From a virus, in the IMG/VR virus record IMGVR_UViG_3300012944_000073, positions 1-20,208 of that record: a DNA stretch of 20,208 nt; one strand, given 5' to 3'. Under the pieces are notes generated by a model. It did no database searches, was not told where the DNA came from, and saw only the letters and a program-made list of their open reading frames with translations. Below are positions 13,002 through 20,118 of this stretch, piece after piece; the first letter of the stretch is position 1; every line of letters starts with the position of its first letter. A program made the position numbers and the translations under genes.

Positions 13002-15390
13002 TGTTGCCTCCTGTGATTGCTGCTGCCGCGGCAGCGATAGCCGCCGCGAGTTTTGGATCGATGTGACCGGCGTGTGCCTTGCCGGCGATGACGAGATCGC
13101 GAGCGGTCTCGGGTGATACCTTGAGGCGCTGTGCGGTCTTCTCGATCTGTTGCGCCAGCAGTTCGAGTTTTGGTGCTCCGATCGGTGATGTGATGCCGGT
13201 TGCGTGCGAGCCCGCGCCCCACGCGACGGCCTGCGCCGGCACGGATTCGAGCCCGCTGGCCTTGGCGACTTGCTCCTGCCACCACGGGGTCAGCGTCGTC
13301 ATCTCCGGTACGCTCGCGCTCGCGCCACGGGCCTCAGGCCGCATCGTGCGCGTCTCTGGCAGGCCTATGAGGCGTGACCAGTGAGCGTCGCCCACGGGCC
13401 ATTGCGTCTGGAAGCCGGTCTCAGGCACGCCGCTGGCGGCGATGTAGCTCGGAACCTTCGCGCTGCCCATCTCCACGTTGCCGGTGTTCTGGAACTTCGC
13501 CATCGGCACCGCCTGCGCGGTACTGTGATACGGATGACCGATCACCGCCTTCAGATCCTTCGGGAAGTTGCGGCCACGCTCATGCTCCGCCTGTCCGCCG
13601 TATTTCATGAAGTCCTCGAACTTGCCTTTGTCGGCCATCATCCGCGCCGCGGTGCCGCGATTGAGTTCGGTCAGCACCTCGCTGCCGGGCGATGCCATGC
13701 CGGTGAACGTGTTGAAGCGCTTGTACTGGTTGATGGCCTCCTCAGGTCCATACATCTTCACAAACTGGTCGTAGAGCGGGTCCATCGTGTACCACGACGC
13801 CATACCTTTAAAGAGATCCGGCCGCTCGCGTGCCGCGCCGATGATGTCCTGCATCCGGGCCGCATTCTCGGGCGTCGCCACCTCTTGCGCGGCGGCTGAC
13901 CCGCGCGCGTTCGCTGCGGCCTTGTACGGGCGCTCCGCGATGTTTCCTTGGCGCGTGCCGCCCTTCGAGATGTCGAACAGATCCTGCCGATCGACGCCGA
14001 AGAGCCGCCTCATGATGGCATCCTCGGGCGCGACGTTCGCGTTGGCGACAAGCTCGCGCGGATTGGAATGGATGCCGGGATACGGCGCCTCGGAGACTGG
14101 TCCGCCACGCAACGCGGTCGCGCGAGCAAAGCCTGGATTGGCCTCGCTGCTGCCACTGCCCGGAGCGAACGGGTCCTCATCGCTGAAATTCAAGGCGCCG
14201 CGTTGCTTGCGCCCCTGGCCGCGAGTGATATCCACCGGACGCTGCTCGCGGTTTGTGCGACCGAAAATCATCTCGTCGGGCAGGAGCCCGGTTTTCTGTT
14301 CTGCGTAGACGGTGCCGGTCGGGCTCGCGGTTTTATTCGCTTCGCCGTGCGGGCCGAAATTCACCCACGAGTTCTGGCCGCGGGTCTCACTCGCCATCGC
14401 GCGCGCCGCCTCGGGCGAGTACATCCCCATGTGCTGCTGGAACGCGTTCTCTTCGCCCCGAGCGCGGAACCCGACGCCTTGTTTGCTGTGGCCGAAGGCA
14501 TCATGCACCGCACGGAATAGATCATTGTGCGTGACCGGCTTGCCGCCCCATGTCTCACCTGATTGGCCCAGCAGCGGATTATTCGTGATCTCACCACTGC
14601 CGAAGCCTGATTCGGTGGGGAAGACATACATATGCTTGTTCTCTTGCAGATCCTTCACCGCGTTGCGCGGGTTGCCGTACGGATCACCCGACGCCGGCAT
14701 GAATTCGAAGTTGTAGCCAGCCCCCTTTAAAGCGTTGTATTGCGCGCCGGTCTCATCGATCATCGCCTTGTACGCCGCCGCGACCTTCGGGTCATTCGGC
14801 GCATGCGCCATATGCTCGTACGCGTCCGCGACGGTCTTCGCGAAGCCGGGATCGACGTTGACGAATTCCTGCTGCGGCCGATTCTGCCGGCCGGTGCTCG
14901 CCATGTAGTCGTTCGCCACCTGCTGCAACGGCGCGTGCGGGCCAGTGACATCCGCGGTCGCGCCCTTCAGATTTCCCTCGAACGGCTTCTCGATGCTTGG
15001 GCGTGTCTGGAACTTGCCTGGGCCTTTGGCCTTTGCACCCTTCGGCCCGATCATGTTGAGCCCGGTCACCGCGGCGGCGCCCGCCAGCGGGCCACCGTAC
15101 TCGGCGGCGATGTCGCCGGCAGGCTCGATCACGTGCTTATTCAACGCTTCGAACGGAACGTTGATGTTCTCGATCGTGCGCGTATCCTCGGGCGTGTAGC
15201 CGAGCTTCTCCTGCAGCGCCTTGATGCGCGCTGTGGCCTTCGCGTGACCCTCGCCAGCCAGCAGCGAGCCGATACCGGTGACGCCACCGATCGCGGACGC
15301 GCCCATGTTCTGCGCGATGGCGCGAGCGGCCTTGCCGCCTTCACGGATGCCGCCGTAGATCGCTTGGTCTAGGTTCTCGATCGTATCCAT
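12988..15390 (-). CDS. Large multidomain phage protein with HDxFGH motif, possible virion-delivered enzyme (800 aa)
   Basis: Translation is coupled to the upstream gene (TAATG overlap). Residues 1-115 contain Gly/Ala-rich helices (AIAQNMGASAIGGVTGIGSL; AAEYGGPLAGAAAVTG) resembling membrane-active segments. Residues 150-380 form a compact domain: MYVFPTESGFGSGEITNNPL, then LFRAVHDAFGHSKQGVGFRA, RGEENAFQQHMGMYSPEAAR and ASETRGQNSWVNFGPHGEAN. I recall very similar stretches in other phage and plasmid proteins of unknown function. His296, His301 and Glu335 resemble a 2-His-1-carboxylate metal site in spacing. Residues ~380-500 look like a linker. Residues ~500-735 form another block (RFNTFTGMASPGSEVLTELN, WPVGDAHWSRLIGLPETR, WQEQVAK...VPAQAVAWGA). 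A Leu/Ala-rich helical tail ends in GGNNAAE. The slot between portal and scaffold is often used by phages for proteins carried in the capsid. Enzymatic function is inference. Confidence 0.8.
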   Translation of the reverse strand: MDTIENLDQAIYGGIREGGKAARAIAQNMGASAIGGVTGIGSLLAGEGHAKATARIKALQEKLGYTPEDTRTIENINVPFEALNKHVIEPAGDIAAEYGGPLAGAAAVTGLNMIGPKGAKAKGPGKFQTRPSIEKPFEGNLKGATADVTGPHAPLQQVANDYMASTGRQNRPQQEFVNVDPGFAKTVADAYEHMAHAPNDPKVAAAYKAMIDETGAQYNALKGAGYNFEFMPASGDPYGNPRNAVKDLQENKHMYVFPTESGFGSGEITNNPLLGQSGETWGGKPVTHNDLFRAVHDAFGHSKQGVGFRARGEENAFQQHMGMYSPEAARAMASETRGQNSWVNFGPHGEANKTASPTGTVYAEQKTGLLPDEMIFGRTNREQRPVDITRGQGRKQRGALNFSDEDPFAPGSGSSEANPGFARATALRGGPVSEAPYPGIHSNPRELVANANVAPEDAIMRRLFGVDRQDLFDISKGGTRQGNIAERPYKAAANARGSAAAQEVATPENAARMQDIIGAARERPDLFKGMASWYTMDPLYDQFVKMYGPEEAINQYKRFNTFTGMASPGSEVLTELNRGTAARMMADKGKFEDFMKYGGQAEHERGRNFPKDLKAVIGHPYHSTAQAVPMAKFQNTGNVEMGSAKVPSYIAASGVPETGFQTQWPVGDAHWSRLIGLPETRTMRPEARGASASVPEMTTLTPWWQEQVAKASGLESVPAQAVAWGAGSHATGITSPIGAPKLELLAQQIEKTAQRLKVSPETARDLVIAGKAHAGHIDPKLAAAIAAAAAAITGGNNAAE
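13007..13012 (-). promoter_or_regulatory. Consensus Shine-Dalgarno AGGAGG
   Basis: A full AGGAGG lies five bases before the ATG at 13001. It is the strongest ribosome-binding site in this part of the operon and is decisive for calling the 57-residue gene real. It is embedded in the last codons of the 800-residue gene. Confidence 0.75.
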
Positions 15391-15884
15391 TACGCCACCG
15401 GGTACGGCACCTGATCGCTAGGGCCGCCCGCATAGCTCGGGCCGCTGCCGAAGTTGACGGTCTGACCGCTCTTCAGTTGTTGCGCGCTAGTCGGTTTGCG
15501 CAGCGCCTGCGCTCGAAGCTGCGCCGACAGATTGCCGGCAGGATTCGCCGCGCCCGGCGTGCTCTGTAGCGCGCGCATCTGTGGCGGCGGAGCAGCAGGC
15601 GTAGCCGCGCCAGGACCGCCTAGGATGTGCAGGATCGCAGCGCCAGGGTCTTGCAGCCAGCCGCTGGTGTGCGTGTGCAGGTAGCGGCTCACAGGGTCCC
15701 TGGCGACCGTATCCATGATGTTGTAGCCCAGCGTGTTCGAGCCCGCGGGACCGCCAGGGCGCGAGGCCTGACCCGAGCCGAAGCCGTATAGCTGGCCGGT
15801 GCCTTGACCCGAGATGCCGAAGCCGGGCGAGACACCGCCGAATGAATTTCCCGTGTACGGGCCTTGAAAAGGATCGAACGACAT
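15390..15884 (-). CDS. Gly/Pro-rich phage protein of unknown function (164 aa)
   Basis: The open frame extends to 16004, but the ATG at 15884 (MSFDPFQGPYTGNSFGG) is preceded by CGGAG and overlaps the TGA of the upstream gene (TGATG), so it is taken as the start. The N-terminal 60 residues are Gly/Ser/Phe-rich and low-complexity. A short central segment (YNIMDTVARDPVSRYLHTHT, then SGWLQDPGAAILHILGGPG) is the only part that looks ordered. The C-terminus is Ala/Gln/Pro-rich. It directly precedes and is coupled to the 800-residue gene, so it may be a partner or packaging adaptor for that protein. I do not recognise a family. Confidence 0.7.
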   Translation of the reverse strand: MSFDPFQGPYTGNSFGGVSPGFGISGQGTGQLYGFGSGQASRPGGPAGSNTLGYNIMDTVARDPVSRYLHTHTSGWLQDPGAAILHILGGPGAATPAAPPPQMRALQSTPGAANPAGNLSAQLRAQALRKPTSAQQLKSGQTVNFGSGPSYAGGPSDQVPYPVA

Positions 15885-16225
15885 CACTTTCTCCGGTTGC
15901 GCTCCATCACCTCGTAAACAGCGCGCCCGACATCGTCGCGGCGTGCCTTGTGGTCGCCACCCGTGGTGTGTACGTCTGCTCGTTCTTTTGCTTGCTGCGC
16001 CCATTGATTCTTGTAGTCGTCAGCAGTCGTGAGCCCGGTGCGCCGCATGTACTCGCGGTGCTTCGTGCGTGTGTCGATCGGCACGCCATCGGTCGTGCGC
16101 AGACCGTCGTAGTGCCGATCACCCCAGAGCGCGCCAGCGCCAAGCTGCGATGTCGGCTCGGTAGGCAGCACGTCAACGCCGCGCTCGTACGCGACGCCGT
16201 CAATGTAAACGAAGGTGCGCTTCAT
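15884..16225 (-). CDS. Conserved small phage protein (113 aa)
   Basis: It begins MKRTFVYIDGVAYERG and contains YDGLRTTDGVPIDTRTKHRE followed by YMRRTGLTTADDYKNQW, then a basic helix ending VYEVMERNRRK. The order xRTFVYxDG, then a GxxIDxRxKHREYMRxxGLTTxDDYK segment, is one I associate with small proteins in the portal-to-scaffold interval of podoviruses, function undefined. Charged and helical, no membrane segment. The ATG overlaps the upstream stop by four bases, and its own TGA overlaps the next ATG. A DNA- or head-vertex-binding role is possible from its basic C-terminus, but not shown. Confidence 0.75.
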   Translation of the reverse strand: MKRTFVYIDGVAYERGVDVLPTEPTSQLGAGALWGDRHYDGLRTTDGVPIDTRTKHREYMRRTGLTTADDYKNQWAQQAKERADVHTTGGDHKARRDDVGRAVYEVMERNRRK

Positions 16226-16464
16226 CGTCCTGGCTTAAACATGCTGTCGCCGGTCGGGTGTGCATGCGTCCGAATCGTCTGCAACAGGTAGAGCGCGATG
16301 CGCGCCAGATCGACCGTCGCCTGCGACGAGTCGAACACGCGCACTCCGCAGGCGGGATGGTTGCACTGAATCTCAAGATCGATCGCCTTGATGAGTTCCG
16401 CAACCTCGGTCGGCCCCGTAACTTCCGGCGCCGGCTTGAACAACGGGTGGTGGGCGAAGGCCAT
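16222..16464 (-). CDS. Small protein of unknown function with two cysteines (80 aa)
   Basis: Sequence features: a Pro/His-rich start (MAFAHHPLFKPAPEVTGP), a helix (TEVAELIKAIDLEIQ), then CNHPACGVRVFDSSQ and an amphipathic helix (TVDLARIALYLLQTIRTH). The two cysteines flank a CNHPAC loop that could bind metal together with nearby histidines, but a complete four-ligand set is not obvious. Start and stop overlap the neighbouring genes (TGATG and ATGA), so it is part of the coupled string after the portal. I do not recognise a family. Confidence 0.65.
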   Translation of the reverse strand: MAFAHHPLFKPAPEVTGPTEVAELIKAIDLEIQCNHPACGVRVFDSSQATVDLARIALYLLQTIRTHAHPTGDSMFKPGR

Positions 16465-16670
16465 CAGCGAGTCATCGCGTCGATGGCGTCACGCTGCTGC
16501 GCGGGACGTTGCTGCAACTGGTCGGCCGCATTACGGGCAGCACCCTGGCCTACCATGGCCGGCTGCGGCTGCCCTTGCTGCACGAGCCCGCGAAGGGCCT
16601 TCACGCGCGCGATGATTGACTGCATCGTCGAGGGCGCTTGCTGTTGCGGGACTTGCGGTTGTTGGTCCAT
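16464..16670 (-). CDS. Small Gln-rich phage protein (68 aa)
   Basis: GGAG stands eight bases before the ATG at 16670; a GTG three bases earlier is also in frame, so either could initiate. The protein is MDQQPQVPQQQAPSTMQSII, then a helix ARVKALRGLVQQGQPQPAMV and a Gln/Arg-rich tail. Both ends overlap neighbours (TGATG at the portal stop and at its own stop), which supports real translation. Low complexity prevents a family assignment. It could be a small internal head protein. Confidence 0.65.
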   Translation of the reverse strand: MDQQPQVPQQQAPSTMQSIIARVKALRGLVQQGQPQPAMVGQGAARNAADQLQQRPAQQRDAIDAMTR

Positions 16671-18730
16671 CACTTTGCTCCTGGGTGACCGCCGACGGGT
16701 GCCGGCTGTGGAAGTTTGTCGAGGATCTGTAGCACCGGGTTCTGCAGGTTCTGCGTCTCCACGGAGGTCTTCTGCGCGGTCGCCATGTTCTTGGCGGTCT
16801 CGCTCTTGATCTTGTCATCCTGCGGCGTCGGTTGCTTCGGCTGCGATGCGCCTTGTTGCAGGGCCTGCAAGCACTGATCGAGTACTCCCTCGATCTCCTT
16901 GCTCACTTTAAAGCCACCCATCGCCCACTGGAACAACTGGAACAGGAACGGCGCGGCGGCGGGTGCTTGCATCGCGAGCGGGCCCATCTTCTCGATGAAG
17001 GCACCGACCGCTTCGAGGAACTGAGACCGGGCCTCACGCTCTTTCGCCCAGTCCAGAGCGGCGATCGTGTCGGGATCGACACTGATCTTCCACTTCAGCA
17101 TTTCCGCGTTCTTAATGAGATCCGCGGCCTGCTGCGCCAACGCCTTGTCCGGTGTGGACATGATGTTGGATTCGTTGATGATCGTCTGCGCGTCGTAATG
17201 TTTCGAGATGATCTCGGCCTTGATGCGCTGGCCGCGTGCGATCCACATCGCGATGTCGCTTTGCTTCGACTGGATACGCGATGAGCCGAATTGCGCCTTC
17301 AGTTCCTGCGCACCCAGCGTCTCGTTGGGATCGCTCGCGCCGCGCATGATGTCGCTGATGCCCAGCACCTCGTACACATGCTGCTGCGCCGCCTGTAGCT
17401 CGACCCGTAGCTGTGAAATCACCTCGGCGATCTCCTGGATCGGCAGGAACGTCACTTGCCCCTGGATGCCGCCCTTCTCCGCGAACATGGCCCAGTTGTC
17501 CACGCCCACGAGCGAGAGTTCGCCTTGCTTGTAGATGTTCTTGATCTCGACGCTGTTCTTGTCGTACAGACCCGCGACCTTGCAGGCCTTCACGAGCCAC
17601 GACAGGCGCGTCTGGATCTCGTTGATCTGCTTGAACAGATCCACGGCCATCATGTAGTCGCTCTTCGGCATGAAGCGCGACGTGGTCGTGTTGGTCGTCA
17701 GCGGCTCGGGACATGGGAAGAAGCCTTCAAGACCCAGCATGTCTTCCTGGAACTTCAGGATCTCGTTCTGCCCGAAGGCGAACCAATAGACGCGCTTGGT
17801 GTCCTTGCACCATATCTCCCACAACTCGGCCTTCTCGAACGCCTGCGCCTGATTGTCGATGTCGGCGCCGACGCCCTCTTCGCCCTGGCGCCCGGCTTGC
17901 TTGCGATACGACAGCAACTCGGCCTTCGCGGCGCCATAGAGCTTGGTCGCCTGCGCCTTCGATTTAAAGACACGCTTCGCGACCCAGCGATTCTCTTCCC
18001 AGGTGCGACATGGTGACCAGATGAAATCACGCCAGTAGACGTAGTCGGTTGGCGAGTCCTCGGACAGCTTGACATCGAATGTGCCGCCTTGATCGATCAC
18101 CTGTGGCTGCGGCGCCGGCATCGGTGCGCCCGTGGCGGGGTCCACAGCGGGCAGGCCAGTCATCGGATCAGTCTGCGGCGGCGGCGGTGTCGGGCCGTAG
18201 GTCGGCTCGATCGTTTGCTTACCAATCTCAGAGTCATAGCGGTACCAGACTTGGCCCAGGCCCACCGTGAGATAGTCCGTGATGCCATGACGCGCGCTCG
18301 CGTCGAAGTCGCTGCCGTCCTTCTCGATGCCACAGTTCAGGATGCGCTCCAGCATGATCGAGGCTACACGAGCCACGTCGTCTTCGCTGTCGCGGTGCGT
18401 CCGCGTGACATCGACCTTCGGGACGCGCGCATAGAGCGACGCCTTCTGCACCTCGTACGTGGACCAGAACAGGTTGATGTGATTGCGCATGCCTTCGTCG
18501 ATGCCGCGCTTGTCGATCAACGCGCGGATAACTTCGACGCTCTTCGCATCGAAATCCTTCCGCTCTTTCTTGCCGGCCTCCATCTCGCGCTGCCAGAACT
18601 GCTGTATCCCAAGCGGATTGTTCTGGAACGGCGCGTACGGGTTGCTGACATCGCCAGGAGCGCCGGGCTTCTGTGCGGTGTCGGCCTTCGCCGGCTGGTC
18701 CTGCGGTGCTGCTGCGGTATCGTAGCTCAT
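16670..18730 (-). CDS. Portal protein (686 aa)
   Basis: The ATG at 18730 (MSYDTAAAPQ) overlaps the terminase stop (ATGA) and has AGGCGG upstream; a longer frame to 18757 would invade the terminase gene more deeply and is less likely. After a disordered N-terminus, residues ~45-135 contain REMEAGKKERKDFDAKSVEV and NLFWSTYEVQKASLYARVPK, followed by a helix with DSEDDVARVASIMLERILNC. This arrangement is typical of large podovirus portals. Next come DYVYWRDFIWSPCRTWEENR and a ...DLFKQINEIQTRLSWLVKAC... helix matching the portal stem region, then ELQAAQQHVYEVLGISDIMR with GASDPNETLGAQELKAQFGS (crown/wing side). It ends in a Gln-rich C-terminal helix. Twelve copies should form the DNA entry ring and dock the terminase encoded just upstream. 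Family name is inferred from pattern, not alignment. Confidence 0.88.
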   Translation of the reverse strand: MSYDTAAAPQDQPAKADTAQKPGAPGDVSNPYAPFQNNPLGIQQFWQREMEAGKKERKDFDAKSVEVIRALIDKRGIDEGMRNHINLFWSTYEVQKASLYARVPKVDVTRTHRDSEDDVARVASIMLERILNCGIEKDGSDFDASARHGITDYLTVGLGQVWYRYDSEIGKQTIEPTYGPTPPPPQTDPMTGLPAVDPATGAPMPAPQPQVIDQGGTFDVKLSEDSPTDYVYWRDFIWSPCRTWEENRWVAKRVFKSKAQATKLYGAAKAELLSYRKQAGRQGEEGVGADIDNQAQAFEKAELWEIWCKDTKRVYWFAFGQNEILKFQEDMLGLEGFFPCPEPLTTNTTTSRFMPKSDYMMAVDLFKQINEIQTRLSWLVKACKVAGLYDKNSVEIKNIYKQGELSLVGVDNWAMFAEKGGIQGQVTFLPIQEIAEVISQLRVELQAAQQHVYEVLGISDIMRGASDPNETLGAQELKAQFGSSRIQSKQSDIAMWIARGQRIKAEIISKHYDAQTIINESNIMSTPDKALAQQAADLIKNAEMLKWKISVDPDTIAALDWAKEREARSQFLEAVGAFIEKMGPLAMQAPAAAPFLFQLFQWAMGGFKVSKEIEGVLDQCLQALQQGASQPKQPTPQDDKIKSETAKNMATAQKTSVETQNLQNPVLQILDKLPQPAPVGGHPGAK

Positions 18731-20118
18731 TGCATTCCGCCTGGAGCGGTCTCCCAAAGATCATCCAAGGTGTAGACCTTGTTGTGTGTTACCGGCGGCG
18801 CAACCGGTGGCGGCGGAGGCGGCGGCTGTATCGCGCGCGGGTTCATAACGATCGCGCCGTACGAGTAGCCATCTCCACCGTGCGAGGCCCAGTTGTGATC
18901 CGGGTTCGCGCCAAACTGCCGAGTCTCCTCGTTATATTTGAACTGCCACGCGCGCAGGGCCTTGAGCCCCAACTCACACGCGGTCCGGTGGAAGATCGTG
19001 CGACGCGCGACCTTCCGTGCTGCTGAAATCCTGTCTGCTACACTGAGCATCGGGACGATCTCGACCCGATATCCTGCTGCTTTAAAGCGCTCCTGCGCGC
19101 TGGTCTTCGTCGCGAAGGTCTTCGCCCTCGCGTCGTGCGGCAGCCACAGCATCGAGACCTTGTCGGGCGACCAGCCGCTCTTGTCGAAGTGCTCGATCCA
19201 GTCCTCTGCGTCTCTGCCGCTGCCCTCGTCGTAGCCGCATGCGGCGAACCACGCATTCGGAAGCCGCTGCCACGCCCAGAACGCGGCCGTGTCGTGGAAC
19301 CCGATGTCAGCCGACAACTCGATCTGGCCGTCGGTGACGAAGTCGTAGATCCTGTTGTCTCTATCCGCCTGCTCGATCCACTTGCCGAGGATCGCGCCCA
19401 CGTTCGCGGCGCTGAAGTCGCAGTAGTACTCTTGCCTGACCAACTCTTCCGGCATCCCGTCGCGGATCTCCTGCGCCACCTTCTCTGGCGTCATCCGCCC
19501 GCCGCGGGTCATCGTGTAGTTGATGTCCATCATGCCGTAGTACCACCGGCCGCTGAACTGTTCGAGCTTGGCTACCTCACCGAGCGCGTGGAAATCGTTG
19601 TAGCCTCGCGGTGTACTGATGAAGGCCGCAGTACCGTTGTTTTCCGTCAGGATCGGCCTCACTAAATGCCAGCCCCTCGGATGCGAGAGCGCGTACTCGC
19701 TGAAGGTTGCGTGTACGGGTGACGCACCCACATTGGAATCGAAGTTGTCGGCGCCCAATAATTGCACGATCGAGCCGTTGTGCAGCGTGAGCTTCATCTC
19801 CAGTTCGTTCTTCTTGCGGATCATCTCGCGCGGGAACGTCGTGTCGATCAGGTTCTTGCCTTCCGGCGTAATGTTGTCCCAGACCGCCTTGCGCGCTTGC
19901 TTGAGCGAAGGCAGCAGGTGCCAGTACGTCCCGATGCGCGTCTGCGACATCTTGCAGGCCTGCACGAGCATCGTGCGGTCCTTGCCGCCCCGCCGATGCA
20001 TGCACCACCACGCGCGCCCAGGGATGGCCTTCTCCAGGCACTTGTCGAAGAAACCCATGATCGGGAGTTGATACTCCCGAGGCACAAAGCGCGTGCCGGG
20101 GTAGTCGAATTCCCGCAT
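18727..20118 (-). CDS. terL: Terminase large subunit, ATPase and nuclease (463 aa)
   Basis: The N-terminal ATPase has YPGTRFVPREYQLPIMGFF, a Walker A-type loop HRRGGKD (residues 41-47), a Walker B-like strand HATFSEYAL with Glu141 as the probable catalytic acid, and the coupling motif STPRG (168-172). The C-terminal RNase H-like nuclease shows acidic residues in the right order: Asp271 in LSADIGFHDTAAFWAWQ, Asp329 in WLPHDARAKTF, and Asp407/Asp416 in PDHNWASHGGDGYSYGA. The protein cuts and pumps concatemeric DNA into the prohead through the portal. Length is usual. The C-terminus carries a run of seven prolines and then YTLDDLWETAPGGMQ, probably a flexible portal-binding tail. The ATG shares a base with the stop of the upstream gene (TGATG), and the stop overlaps the portal start. 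Confidence 0.93.
   Translation of the reverse strand: MREFDYPGTRFVPREYQLPIMGFFDKCLEKAIPGRAWWCMHRRGGKDRTMLVQACKMSQTRIGTYWHLLPSLKQARKAVWDNITPEGKNLIDTTFPREMIRKKNELEMKLTLHNGSIVQLLGADNFDSNVGASPVHATFSEYALSHPRGWHLVRPILTENNGTAAFISTPRGYNDFHALGEVAKLEQFSGRWYYGMMDINYTMTRGGRMTPEKVAQEIRDGMPEELVRQEYYCDFSAANVGAILGKWIEQADRDNRIYDFVTDGQIELSADIGFHDTAAFWAWQRLPNAWFAACGYDEGSGRDAEDWIEHFDKSGWSPDKVSMLWLPHDARAKTFATKTSAQERFKAAGYRVEIVPMLSVADRISAARKVARRTIFHRTACELGLKALRAWQFKYNEETRQFGANPDHNWASHGGDGYSYGAIVMNPRAIQPPPPPPPVAPPVTHNKVYTLDDLWETAPGGMQ

Noticed and set aside
16222-16464. Similarity of the 80-residue protein to Acb2-type anti-CBASS proteins
   Set aside because: Size and a C-terminal helix are vaguely alike, but the sequence match is poor and the CNHPAC loop is not expected; not supported.
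17112-17714. Alternative minus-strand frame inside the portal gene (200 codons)
   Set aside because: Out of frame with the portal, which has recognisable family segments throughout; composition is Arg/His/Gly-rich noise.
18730-18757. Upstream start for the portal (MGDRSRRNA extension)
   Set aside because: It would extend deeper into the terminase gene; the ATG at 18730 gives the ATGA overlap used elsewhere and has AGGCGG upstream.
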